This document shows positions 35,101-42,813 of a DNA stretch of 64,000 nt, in pieces (position 1 is the stretch's first letter; each line of letters starts with the position of its first letter). The notes below the pieces were generated by a model, which saw only the letters and a program-made list of their open reading frames with translations, did not search any database and was not told the DNA's origin. Both the position numbers and the translations under genes were made by a program. Source of the DNA: Mucilaginibacter kameinonensis (GTDB taxonomy: Bacteria > Bacteroidota > Bacteroidia > Sphingobacteriales > Sphingobacteriaceae); the NCBI RefSeq assembly GCF_003675385.1, contig NZ_RCWZ01000008.1, positions 62,001-126,000 of the forward strand, in the 5' to 3' direction.

Positions 35101-35236
35101 CCTGGCATATATAAGAAGCTAAACGCGTAATAGCGTCATACTCCTTTTCGGGCATGGTATCCAAAACATGGTATGATTGGAGCGCGGCTAAACGCTTATC
35201 TTCTATGTTTGATGGATCTTCCTGCCTTGGTGTCAT
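32108..35236 (-). CDS. Hybrid sensor histidine kinase (GAF-PAS4-HisKA-HATPase-REC)
   Basis: This 1042-aa protein has no transmembrane helix, so it is a cytosolic sensor. Domains in order are GAF (about 15-165), four PAS (177-290, 295-410, 420-530, 545-655), HisKA with phospho-acceptor His684 (SHEIRTPLNAV), HATPase_c with N801 and GTGLGLAISKRL, and a C-terminal receiver (918-1042) with phospho-acceptor Asp971 (VVLMDIHMPEMGG). PAS 2-4 are close paralogues sharing 'ENITGYxxxxV'. Phosphate would pass His to Asp and then to an unknown Hpt partner. It starts 3 bp past glyA, so the two are probably cotranscribed. Confidence 0.95.
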   Translation of the reverse strand: MTPRQEDPSNIEDKRLAALQSYHVLDTMPEKEYDAITRLASYICQAPIALITLLDADRQWFKSTYGVDAEETPRADAFCNRTIQSDALLEIPDSKEDEEFRDNPIANGMGVRFYAGAPLINPDGLRLGSLCVVDTKPRKLTVEQRDALRVLADEVMSHLELRKQKLKLEQSLAVREEFYDLFDSSPDIHCIMDRDFKIGHINRAVKSVLGYSADEVCGMLIWNFFPEEAREQSLAVLKKGISKQQRKFEIETPVITVEGDNKWISWSVTFKDDKWFASGRDITYQKQVAQDLELLSLVASKVSNGVVISDADDQILWTNDAFENITGYAYADVKQLRLRDVIKGKPLSPEAMEKLEEAIRNKVSYEVELSFNAKDGSPKWISVMNSLIYNTDGSVDKSIRVIIDITKRKLAEQEVDILSFAARKSPSGILIRDAEGKVIWMNEALENITGYTFTEMQGRAFGTMLLGEDTDLEVFKDAVKAVEEKRSYEVEIKIYKKDQTPIWAFLSNSPLLNETGQVERQIGVMVDISERKATEEQLKQLSLVASNTTSGVVINNSDGKVEWVNRAFENITGYTLADVKDVHLGDILKGELTDVSIIQKARELSRQKQSFEVDLLVYRKDRQPLWISVINSVILNSKNEVDKYIEVIIDITAKKKAEIELISAREEAIQLNRAKDMFISVMSHEIRTPLNAVIGMSHILLDDDPAESQKENLNILKFSAENLMTLINDVLDLTKIETGNVELEKSPVNLRELVNSITSSMQFKAAEKKIYISKSVEEVVPDEVIGDRTRLIQILLNLVGNAVKFTNNGGVNIDLKVIQETERDVRIRFAVTDTGIGIPADKLGTIFEQFKQADADTTRKYGGTGLGLAISKRLIELHDSRINVDSVPGKGSTFWFTIGFKKADIKQQRKNNNVEEGLKINVLVVDDNQINRLLINKILKKWGAHADFAENGIEAIEKVEANRGYNVVLMDIHMPEMGGLEATGIIRSKTDPYFKQLPIIALTASMLSNQMGEINNAGMNDYILKPFDPRVLYDKLSRYQQQ

Positions 35237-35239
35237 TTT

Positions 35240-36526
35240 TTATTCTGAGTCCTTATCTCTGTACAACGGAAAATCGTACATTAACTTGTGAACCCTTTTA
35301 CGGATTTTTTTGATAGAATGTTCATTTTCAGGATCAGAAATTACAGCATCTATCAATTCCACAATGTGCTCCATGTGTTTTTCCTTCATGCCACGGGTTG
35401 TAATAGCGGCAGTACCCACACGGATACCTGAAGTTACAAATGGTGATTTATCATCGTAAGGCACCATGTTTTTGTTCACGGTGATATCAGCAGTTACCAA
35501 AGCATTTTCTGCTGCTTTGCCGGTGATGTTTTTATTACGCAGGTCGATAAGCATTAAGTGGTTATCGGTACCGCCAGAAATGATCTGGTAGCCCAATTTC
35601 ACAAATGCCTCGGCCATAGCATCGGCATTCTTTTTAACCTGTACAATGTATTTCATGTAGTTTTCGCTCAAAGCTTCGCCAAAAGCAACGGCTTTAGCAG
35701 CAATAATATGCTCAAGCGGACCACCCTGTGTACCCGGGAACACAGCCATATCCAACAATGACGACATCATCCTGATTTCGCCTTTTGGAGTTTTATGGCC
35801 CCATGGGTTTTCAAAATCCTTACCCATCATGATTAAGCCACCGCGTGGGCCACGTAATGTTTTGTGGGTAGTGGTAGTAACAATATGGCAATGCGGAAGC
35901 GGATCGGTTAACAAACCACGTGCAATTAAACCGGCAGGATGTGAAATATCGGCCAATACCAAAGCACCAACCTCATCGGCTACCTTACGGATAAACTCAT
36001 AATCCCAATCACGTGAGTATGCAGAAGCACCGGCGATGATCAGTTTTGGTTTTTCGCGCAGGGCAACTTCTTTCAATTGGTCATAGTCAACCAAACCAGT
36101 TTCTTTATTAACCCCATAAAAATGAGGCTCATATAATTTACCCGAAAAGTTAACAGGCGAACCATGCGTTAAGTGACCACCATGAGAAAGGTCAAAACCT
36201 AATATTTTATCGCCCGGCTGCAATACCGCAAGCATAACTGCTGCGTTTGCCTGTGCACCAGAGTGTGGCTGTACGTTAACCCACTCGGCATTAAACAATT
36301 GCTTAGCGCGCTCGATAGCTATGGTTTCAATTTCGTCAACCACCTGGCAGCCGCCATAATAGCGCTTGCCCGGTAAACCTTCGGCATATTTGTTGGTTGC
36401 AACAGAACCTGCAGCTTCCATAACCTGCCTGCTTACAAAATTCTCAGATGCAATAAGCTCAATGCCCTCTTCCTGGCGTTGTTGCTCTTCATCCAATAGC
36501 TTAAATATCAGTTTGTCTCTTTTCAT
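35240..36526 (-). CDS. glyA: Serine hydroxymethyltransferase
   Basis: GlyA interconverts serine and glycine with tetrahydrofolate, the main source of one-carbon units. The PLP-binding Lys222 lies in VTTTTHKTLRGPRGG. Other signatures are IELIASENFVS, YAEGLPGKRYYGGC and DISHPAGLIA. The 428-aa length is normal. The probable promoter (36622-36653) is about 95 bp upstream and the leader contains a heptamer array. The hybrid kinase gene follows after 3 bp. Confidence 0.98.
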   Translation of the reverse strand: MKRDKLIFKLLDEEQQRQEEGIELIASENFVSRQVMEAAGSVATNKYAEGLPGKRYYGGCQVVDEIETIAIERAKQLFNAEWVNVQPHSGAQANAAVMLAVLQPGDKILGFDLSHGGHLTHGSPVNFSGKLYEPHFYGVNKETGLVDYDQLKEVALREKPKLIIAGASAYSRDWDYEFIRKVADEVGALVLADISHPAGLIARGLLTDPLPHCHIVTTTTHKTLRGPRGGLIMMGKDFENPWGHKTPKGEIRMMSSLLDMAVFPGTQGGPLEHIIAAKAVAFGEALSENYMKYIVQVKKNADAMAEAFVKLGYQIISGGTDNHLMLIDLRNKNITGKAAENALVTADITVNKNMVPYDDKSPFVTSGIRVGTAAITTRGMKEKHMEHIVELIDAVISDPENEHSIKKIRKRVHKLMYDFPLYRDKDSE

Positions 36527-36566
36527 TGTGTGTTTTTAACGGCGCTAAGTTAGCGAAAAAGATAGA

Positions 36567-36594
36567 TTTGAGATATGAGATATGAGATTTGAGA
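36567..36594. repeat. Heptamer array in the glyA leader
   Basis: Four in-register units TTTGAGA, TATGAGA, TATGAGA, TTTGAGA lie 41-68 bp upstream of the glyA ATG and downstream of its predicted promoter. The word differs from the arrays at other loci but has the same 7-bp period. Confidence 0.75.
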
Positions 36595-36621
36595 GGTAAG
36601 CAATGTTAGATTTTACTTATT

Positions 36622-36653
36622 CAAAAGTAAACACAATATTATTTGCTACTCAA
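36622..36653 (-). promoter_or_regulatory. Promoter of glyA (TTG, N21, TACTTTTG)
   Basis: On the minus strand TTG (36651-36653) is followed after 21 bp by TACTTTTG (36622-36629). The spacing is at the long end for the Bacteroidota consensus. The implied leader is about 90 nt and contains the heptamer array. The remainder of 36654-36786 shows nothing recognisable. Confidence 0.5.
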
Positions 36654-36786
36654 CTCGTTACAACGAACTAATTACTGCGAAATAGACACCAAGCTTAAAA
36701 CAGGTAAAGGCTGATATATGTAGGATTTACGTATCTTATTTCATGAATACATCAAAGTTTCATTTTAAGCACATGTAAACGATTTG

Positions 36787-37386
36787 TTAATTATGGATTT
36801 TTATTTTCCTCAACCAGGCCTTAACTTCCTCATGTGCCTGTTTTTCCCGTTCGCCCTGTATAACAAAATAAACGCCGTCGCGTTCAATGCCGCCTTTGGT
36901 GGTAAAGCCATCTAATACCTTGCTTTTGGGGCACAGTTCTTTTACCGTTTCAAAAGTGCTGCCAATGCCATAACCGGCATTGGTATTAAATGGAACGCTT
37001 GTTTTTCCGCTCAGGTCATATTGCTTCAGGAAGCTTTTTACAGGAGGCGGCAATTTCATTCCCCAGGTAGGAAAGCCAACGAACACCACATCATACTGAT
37101 CGATACTATCGATTTTTGTTTTTAACATCGGCAAATAGCCGGTTTCATTTTCTTTGGCAACCTGCTGTACAATGGTCTGGTAGTTTTCAGGGTACGGCTT
37201 CTCCAGTTCCAATGCTACCAGTTTTCCCCCAACCTCATCGTGGATGATAATGGCTATGGCCTTTGTGTTATTGGTGCGGGACAGGTATACAATCAGCACT
37301 TTTTTTGTTGATATAGATTGCGCGTTAGAACAGGCAGAAATACTGCAGAGCGCAATTAAAATCAAAGCAAAACACACTTTTTTCAT
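36787..37386 (-). CDS. Exported flavodoxin-like lipoprotein
   Basis: The 199-aa protein has a lipoprotein signal peptide with lipobox SISA-C19. A flavodoxin fold follows: VLIVYLSRTNNTKAIA (phosphate-binding loop), VFVGFPTWGMKLPPPV and PFNTNAGYGIGSTFETV. Flavodoxins bind FMN and carry electrons; an envelope location is unusual because FMN must reach the protein after Sec export. It is the last gene of the AKR-cupin-NTF2-flavodoxin cluster, 11 bp after the NTF2-like gene. The redox partner is unknown. Confidence 0.88.
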   Translation of the reverse strand: MKKVCFALILIALCSISACSNAQSISTKKVLIVYLSRTNNTKAIAIIIHDEVGGKLVALELEKPYPENYQTIVQQVAKENETGYLPMLKTKIDSIDQYDVVFVGFPTWGMKLPPPVKSFLKQYDLSGKTSVPFNTNAGYGIGSTFETVKELCPKSKVLDGFTTKGGIERDGVYFVIQGEREKQAHEEVKAWLRKIKIHN

Positions 37387-37397
37387 ACGCCCGATTT

Positions 37398-37883
37398 TTA
37401 TTTCTTGGCCGGCACTTCTATCTTAACCGGCCGTAGCAATTGTGAAAAAGTGAGGGATCCCATCTTCCATTTACCGTTTTCTTTAACGTATACCTCTGTC
37501 ACCATGAAAGCATGTACAACTTCGTTTCCGCCTACTACCGCCAGCAAGTCGATATCATTTAACAGGATGGCTGTGTTATCCAAAATATTTACTGAAGTGG
37601 AGTAAACGTCTGCTTTCTTATACCAGATCCCTCCTGATTTGATTACGTTGAGCTCCTGTTGTTTCCCCCAGCTTCCACCCATATGAACAAAAACGGCTTT
37701 TTCATCAAACAGCACATTTAGCGAATCAACATTTTTGTCGGCCATCCAGGCCCATTTGGTTTTAGACAGGTTAATGATCTCCTGCTCAGCTTTTGTAGGT
37801 GCAGGCGATGTATTTTGTGTTTGCGCACCGGCTAACCGCACCCCGGCAATTAGCAGGAATAATGTGATAATTGATGCTCTCAT
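37398..37883 (-). CDS. Exported NTF2-like / DUF4440 protein
   Basis: The 161-aa protein has a signal peptide (MRASIITLFLLIAGVRLAGAQ). The NTF2/SnoaL-like alpha+beta fold is seen in KTKWAWMADKNVDSLNVLFDEKAVFVHMGGSWGK and the C-terminal VTEVYVKENGKWKMGSLTFSQLL. DUF4440-type proteins may be enzymes or small-molecule binders; the substrate is not evident. It is third in a four-gene run with short gaps (30 bp from the cupin, 11 bp to the flavodoxin). Confidence 0.85.
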   Translation of the reverse strand: MRASIITLFLLIAGVRLAGAQTQNTSPAPTKAEQEIINLSKTKWAWMADKNVDSLNVLFDEKAVFVHMGGSWGKQQELNVIKSGGIWYKKADVYSTSVNILDNTAILLNDIDLLAVVGGNEVVHAFMVTEVYVKENGKWKMGSLTFSQLLRPVKIEVPAKK

Positions 37884-37913
37884 GATTTTACAGGATTTAT
37901 TGGTATTAATAAA

Positions 37914-38372
37914 CTATTTCGCGCTGTTATATTCCGCGTCGGTTACCCTTTGCAGCCATTGGGTTTTATTTGTTGCCCCATTGGTGCTAACCGCAATGTA
38001 AGTGAAGGCTGATTGGGGCGATGCGCCGTGCCAGTGGGCTACACCGGGAACACATTTAATCACATCCCCTTTATGAACCACCTGAATTGGCTTTCCCTTT
38101 TCCTGGTAATAGCCGGTGCCTTCGGTAATCATCAGAATTTGCCCGGCCGGGTGGATATGCCAGTCGAGTTTAGCACCAGGCGCAAAGGTGGCCGTTGCTA
38201 TATTGCAATCAATTACACTATCGGCCTTATTTAATTCCCTGAGCCACACATCCCCTGTATGGTTATTGGTTTTAGACAATTCGCCTTTTGTGAAGATGGC
38301 GGCCGTTTGGGCCATCACGCGGTTAGAAGCCACAACTCCCAACAACATCAATACATACAATACTTTTTTCAT
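37914..38372 (-). CDS. Exported cupin protein (mandelonitrile-lyase-like)
   Basis: The 152-aa protein has a signal peptide (ending RVMAQ) and one cupin domain. The metal-binding motifs are WHIHPAGQILMITEG (two His, Gln) and PGVAHWHGASP (His). This ligand pattern resembles the small manganese cupins related to bacterial (R)-hydroxynitrile lyases and carboxymuconolactone-decarboxylase-associated cupins. The true substrate is unknown. It is second in the AKR-led cluster, 14 bp after the aldo/keto reductase stop. Confidence 0.85.
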   Translation of the reverse strand: MKKVLYVLMLLGVVASNRVMAQTAAIFTKGELSKTNNHTGDVWLRELNKADSVIDCNIATATFAPGAKLDWHIHPAGQILMITEGTGYYQEKGKPIQVVHKGDVIKCVPGVAHWHGASPQSAFTYIAVSTNGATNKTQWLQRVTDAEYNSAK

Positions 38373-38386
38373 GGTTTTTTGCAGGT

Positions 38387-39238
38387 TTAATTATTCAATT
38401 TTCTTTCTCCAAGCCATTTCACCATTGCCGGATCGCGATGGTCAAAAAAGCTGCTTGTTTTAGTATCCAATGTTTTAATAGCATCCATATCTTCGGCGCT
38501 CAGTTCAAAATCGAAGATGTTGATATTCTCTTCCATTCGCTCTTTGCGTACCGACTTGGGAATGGCCACCACCCCCCTTTGCGTAAGCCAGCGGAGGATA
38601 ACCTGGGCTATTGATTTATTGTACTTCCCGGCAATGGATTGCAATAGCTCATTATGAAAAATATTGTTTTTGCCCTCGGCAAATGGGCCCCACGATTCTA
38701 TTTGTACCCTGTTATCAATCATGAACTGCTGCGCTTCATTTTGCTGATGAAAAGGGTGTGTTTCAACCTGGTTTACAGCCGGAACAATCTCGTTATGGAC
38801 GATAAGGTCAATCAACCTGTCGGGGTGGAAATTACTCACACCTATAGCTCTTACCTTGCCTTCTTTATACAAATCTTCCATTGCCCGCCATTCGCCGTAC
38901 ACATCGCCATATGGCTGATGCATCAGGTATAGGTCCAGGTAATCTAACTGCAGCTTTTTCAATGAACTTTCAAAAGCCTTTTTTGCCCCGGCATAACCGT
39001 CCCGCTGAATCCAAAGCTTTGTAGTAATAAATAATTCTTCCCTGGCTATACCGCTTGCTTTGATAGCCCGGCCTACAGCTTCTTCGTTCATGTAAGACGC
39101 TGCGGTATCAATCAAACGGTAGCCTGTGTCAATGGCATCGCTTACACTTCTTCCACACTCTGCCAGATCCGTTACCTGGAATACACCAAATCCAAGAATT
39201 GGCATTTCGACACCATTATTTAATTTAACTTTTTGCAT
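38387..39238 (-). CDS. Aldo/keto reductase
   Basis: This 283-aa cytosolic NADPH-dependent reductase has the AKR tetrad: Asp in DTAASY, Tyr in ASYMNEEAVG, Lys in TTKLWI and His in LMHQPYGDVY. The C-terminal NADP-binding segment is AIPKSVRKERMEENI. It resembles the prokaryotic AKR5-type 2,5-diketo-gluconate / methylglyoxal reductases. It is the first gene of a four-gene run whose other products are exported. It is divergent from an AraC-type regulator that probably controls it, with a dyad (39275-39288) between them. Confidence 0.93.
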   Translation of the reverse strand: MQKVKLNNGVEMPILGFGVFQVTDLAECGRSVSDAIDTGYRLIDTAASYMNEEAVGRAIKASGIAREELFITTKLWIQRDGYAGAKKAFESSLKKLQLDYLDLYLMHQPYGDVYGEWRAMEDLYKEGKVRAIGVSNFHPDRLIDLIVHNEIVPAVNQVETHPFHQQNEAQQFMIDNRVQIESWGPFAEGKNNIFHNELLQSIAGKYNKSIAQVILRWLTQRGVVAIPKSVRKERMEENINIFDFELSAEDMDAIKTLDTKTSSFFDHRDPAMVKWLGERKLNN

Positions 39239-39274
39239 AGCTGATATTTACTAAGACAAAGTTGAGGCCTTTTG

Positions 39275-39288
39275 CCTGTAGAAACAGG
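39275..39288. promoter_or_regulatory. Dyad CCTGT-AGAA-ACAGG between AKR and AraC genes
   Basis: This 14-bp inverted repeat lies in the 151-bp divergent intergenic region, just upstream of a near-consensus -7 (CAACTTTG on the minus strand, 39257-39264). It is a plausible regulator site but short. Confidence 0.35.
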
Positions 39289-39389
39289 ATACAGATTACG
39301 GATGTTTATACCATTATTACTGATTGGGGCAATTGCAGTGTCAACCCATTGATTAATAGCGTAAATTCGAAAATTAAAACAGAGTGAAT

Positions 39390-40286
39390 ATGGATAGCAT
39401 GCGCCGTTTCAATACAATAAGTGAATATAATGCATTTAACAACAACGAAACCAAACACCCATTGGTAAGTGTTGTCGATCTGTCCAAAGCCGATCCAAGG
39501 CAGGGCTCTAAAATGTATTTCGGCTTTTATATTGTGTTTTTAAAAGATGTTAAATGCGGCGATATGGTGTATGGCAGAAATACCTACGACTACCAGGAAG
39601 GAACATTGGTTTTACTTGCGCCGGGGCAGGTAGCCGGTATAAACAGCAATGGCGAAACCTATCAGCCAAAAGGTAATGCCCTGGCCTTCCACCCCGATCT
39701 CATACACGGCACTTCGTTAGGCAAGCGAATCCACGGATACAGCTTTTTCGGCTACCAGTCGAACGAGGCATTGCACCTGTCCGAGCGTGAAAGGAACATC
39801 GTTTTAGATTGTTTCTCCAAAATAGATTATGAACTGGAGCGGGGCGTAGATAAGCACAGCAAACACCTGATTATTGCCAATATTGAATTGTTTTTGGATT
39901 ACAGCACCCGTTTTTACGACCGCCAGTTCATCACTCGCGATCATGTGCATCAAGGCATTTTAGCAAAGTTCGAAAACCTGTTGAACGATTACTTTGGATC
40001 AGACAAGCCGCAAACTATTGGTTTGCCTGCCGTTGCCTGGTGTGCAGAGCAACTGAACCTTTCGGCAAACTACTTTGGCGATCTGGTTAAAAAAGAAACC
40101 GGCAAAACTGCCCAGGAATATATCCAGGCTAAACTGATTGACATGGCAAAGGAGAAAATCTTTGACGGAAATAAAACCATCAACCAGGTGGCTTATGAAT
40201 TAGGATTTAAATACCCGCAACACTTTGCCCGCCTGTTTAAAAAAAGAGTAGGCCATACACCACAGGAGTACCGGTCATTAAATTAA
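39390..40286 (+). CDS. AraC-family transcriptional regulator
   Basis: The 298-aa protein has an N-terminal cupin-like effector domain (VLLAPGQVAGINSNGE..LAFHPDLIHGTSLG). Two C-terminal helix-turn-helix motifs follow: QLNLSANYFGDLVKKETG and KTINQVAYELGFKYPQHFARLFKKRVGHTPQEYR. I start at the ATG at 39390, two codons inside a GTG-initiated frame. It is divergent from the aldo/keto reductase cluster, the usual layout for a local regulator, and has its own terminator at 40387-40415. The inducer is unknown. Confidence 0.92.
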   Translation: MDSMRRFNTISEYNAFNNNETKHPLVSVVDLSKADPRQGSKMYFGFYIVFLKDVKCGDMVYGRNTYDYQEGTLVLLAPGQVAGINSNGETYQPKGNALAFHPDLIHGTSLGKRIHGYSFFGYQSNEALHLSERERNIVLDCFSKIDYELERGVDKHSKHLIIANIELFLDYSTRFYDRQFITRDHVHQGILAKFENLLNDYFGSDKPQTIGLPAVAWCAEQLNLSANYFGDLVKKETGKTAQEYIQAKLIDMAKEKIFDGNKTINQVAYELGFKYPQHFARLFKKRVGHTPQEYRSLN

Positions 40287-40386
40287 AAAACAAATGCTTA
40301 TTAGATAAATGAGTTTTGTCTGTGATAAGTATCAAGGTATCGCCAGCGTGAGATTGGTGATTTAGTTGATTACCGAATGGTAACAG

Positions 40387-40415
40387 TGTTCCGGGCTGAG
40401 ATCCGGAACATTTTT
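40387..40415 (+). terminator. Intrinsic terminator after the AraC gene
   Basis: The stem TGTTCCGG / CCGGAACA with an 8-nt loop is followed by TTTTT. It lies 100 bp past the AraC stop and 74 bp before the convergent scpA stop. Confidence 0.8.
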
Positions 40416-40488
40416 AATTTATATGTTTAAAAAATTGAAAGCATAAAGCTTCTACATCAGTTTCAAAAAAGCGCCGAATTTTAGGCTT

Positions 40489-41250
40489 TTAGCCTTCTGC
40501 TTCCAGCTCGCCTTTAGGCGAAATCCAGAAATTATTATACCCTAATCCTATCTGAATGTCTATCAAATCCTGCTGCAGCATTTCAAGCACTGCTAAAAAG
40601 TTGTATACAAAATGCACCTTGTTTTCAGACTCTTTGGCTATAGCCTTAAAGTCGAGCATTTTATTGATCCGGAGCAGATCGGCAACCGCCTTTTTTTGCT
40701 TTTCGATAGTATAGGGATACTGGACAACCGTGTGTTTTACTTCCTCGCTGCGGCGCGTAAAATTGCGGAGCATCCGCTCATAAACCACCATCAGGCGGTA
40801 AAGGGTTAGTTCAGATAGTTCTTCGCCTGGAACGGCCACTTTTTCAACTTGCTCAAGGTCATGCTTGATATTGCCGCGCCTTTCCTGTTTAAAGCGCTCA
40901 TCTTCCATGGGCCTTATCTCTTCGCAAACCTCCTTGAACTTTTTGTATTCGATGAGTTTCCTGATCAAGTTTTCTTTGGTATCCGGATCATCACCCGCCT
41001 CTTCGGTACCGTAACGCGGCAATAACATTTTGGCCTTGATACGCATAAGCGTTGCAGCAACGAAAATAAACTCGCTGGCAATTTCCATATTAAGGCTCGT
41101 CATCTGGTGCAGGTAGTTCAGAAAATCATCAGCGATTTTCGCGATTGGGATATCGTGAATATCCAGTTCATCGCGCTCAATGAAAAACAGCAGCAGGTCA
41201 AACGGGCCTTCAAACTGGGGTAACCTAATGGCAAAACTATCGTCGGTCAT
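40489..41250 (-). CDS. scpA: Segregation and condensation protein A
   Basis: ScpA is the kleisin subunit that bridges SMC heads in the chromosome-organising SMC-ScpAB complex. The 253-aa protein shows the N-terminal FEGPFDLLLFFIERDELDIHDIPIAKIADDFLNY pattern and a winged-helix C-terminus (HFVYNFLAVLEMLQQDLIDIQ). A -7-like TATTTTTG lies at 41258-41265, only 8 bp before the start. scpB and smc are not nearby. Confidence 0.95.
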   Translation of the reverse strand: MTDDSFAIRLPQFEGPFDLLLFFIERDELDIHDIPIAKIADDFLNYLHQMTSLNMEIASEFIFVAATLMRIKAKMLLPRYGTEEAGDDPDTKENLIRKLIEYKKFKEVCEEIRPMEDERFKQERRGNIKHDLEQVEKVAVPGEELSELTLYRLMVVYERMLRNFTRRSEEVKHTVVQYPYTIEKQKKAVADLLRINKMLDFKAIAKESENKVHFVYNFLAVLEMLQQDLIDIQIGLGYNNFWISPKGELEAEG

Positions 41251-41315
41251 AAAGGGTCAAAAATAAACATTTTACAACATCAAATAATTACAAATCAGCC
41301 GCCTTTACCAAACCC

Positions 41316-42608
41316 TTACTTGTTGTACGGATATTCATTAATCCAGTGAAAGCCACGATTATTCAGCCTGAACTTATTCAGATCAAATTTTTCAAGGCTG
41401 ATATGAAGCGAATCAATGCCGTACTTCCCGGTCAAAATCAAATTGGTTTTGCCGGATTCCGCATAATTAAAGTAGTATTTATTTACCGTATCGGCATCAG
41501 TAAACATCACTATGGTATGCGCTTTAATATCTGATCTAAAAGTGTAATTTTCCGTACTGTCATTCATCTTTTTCACCATGGCACGGCCCGAAGCGCCTAC
41601 CATCAGTTTACGCCAGCGGTTGATGTTAGTAGTTAAGGGAGCAACAGTATCCTTATTTAACACATAGGTTTGAATATCATAAATGCCATAAAGATGCGGC
41701 TTTACAGCAGCATCGCCGTATTGCGTGGCTGCTTTGATATCATCATTGATATTTGACACCAACAGATAAACCAGCAAAATATATTTAAAAACGGAAAGCG
41801 TAACATTTTTCCATTTAAGCCGGAAACGATGTGGTTCAATCTCCGACGGAGGCGCGGTCTTATTGAGGAAAAAGAAGTTGATAAGCCTACTGGCATCCTT
41901 TGAAAGAAGAAACAGCGACATAAGCACAAGTGTGGTCGACAATAATTTAACAGGCACATCAAAGCAGTAATTGATGGCCATAATATTACCGGCAACTACC
42001 AGCCCCAACACAGCGCCCAGCGTGGTAGTTTTGCGAAAAAACAGCAATAGCCCGCAGCTTACCTCAGCTATACCAGTAAAATAATTGAAGCCCCTTGAGT
42101 ATCCCATGTATGTCCAGGCCAATCCCATAGGTGACGCATTACCTATTGATTGCACCAGGCGACCAGGTGACGGCGAGGGAAACTGCAGCTTGATAACCTT
42201 TACAAATCCATAACTAAGCATGGTTATACCCACATAATACCTTACAATAACGCACAACCAATAAAACAGCTTATTATAATTCCGGGACCTCCTGTCGGCA
42301 ATTGACCATATTAGGGTTCCTATTGCTGCAACAGTTGCTATAAACAAAATGATCAGGTAATCGTAAGTAGTATCACCGCTGCCGTTAGTAAAAACGGTTA
42401 TGGGTTGTCCTAAATGCAAAACGTGTTGGGCCAGCCATGGAATCAGCGTATGGAACGGTTTAATGTAGTATTCGGCGATAACTTCCGTGTACGGCAATAC
42501 ACCATTTGGATTAAAAATAATGTACAAAGTAAACAGCTGCAGGATAAACCTAAAAGCTATTTTTTGCGGGGCCGACCAATAAATCGGGCTGGCATTTGTA
42601 TCAGTCAT
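41316..42608 (-). CDS. DoxX-like multi-helix membrane protein with soluble C-terminal domain
   Basis: The 430-aa protein has about seven predicted helices in the first 290 residues (for example FILQLFTLYIIF, TLIWSIADRR, YYVGITMLSYGFVKVIKLQF, GAVLGLVVAGNIMAINYCFDVP). The segment GYSRGFNYFTGIAEVSCGLLLFFRKTTTLG matches the DoxX/DoxD family. A periplasm-facing domain of about 130 residues follows. Some DoxX proteins are quinone-linked oxidoreductase subunits; nothing here fixes a substrate. It is a single gene between scpA and divergent dxs. Confidence 0.75.
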   Translation of the reverse strand: MTDTNASPIYWSAPQKIAFRFILQLFTLYIIFNPNGVLPYTEVIAEYYIKPFHTLIPWLAQHVLHLGQPITVFTNGSGDTTYDYLIILFIATVAAIGTLIWSIADRRSRNYNKLFYWLCVIVRYYVGITMLSYGFVKVIKLQFPSPSPGRLVQSIGNASPMGLAWTYMGYSRGFNYFTGIAEVSCGLLLFFRKTTTLGAVLGLVVAGNIMAINYCFDVPVKLLSTTLVLMSLFLLSKDASRLINFFFLNKTAPPSEIEPHRFRLKWKNVTLSVFKYILLVYLLVSNINDDIKAATQYGDAAVKPHLYGIYDIQTYVLNKDTVAPLTTNINRWRKLMVGASGRAMVKKMNDSTENYTFRSDIKAHTIVMFTDADTVNKYYFNYAESGKTNLILTGKYGIDSLHISLEKFDLNKFRLNNRGFHWINEYPYNK

Positions 42609-42813
42609 AAATTATAACAAGGTCAATGGTTTGAGGAAAGCTAAATATAATAATTTGCGGTAGCATCTGTGAGCTAAATGTTTATAGCCTGTAGCCATGA
42701 GGCTATTATTGCTCTTTACACCGCATTCGGCGCAGTCGCAAAACAATTAATACATTTATATGTCCTTATTTTAACAATAATTACCTTATTTTGCAGGTTA
42801 AATATCCTTACGA

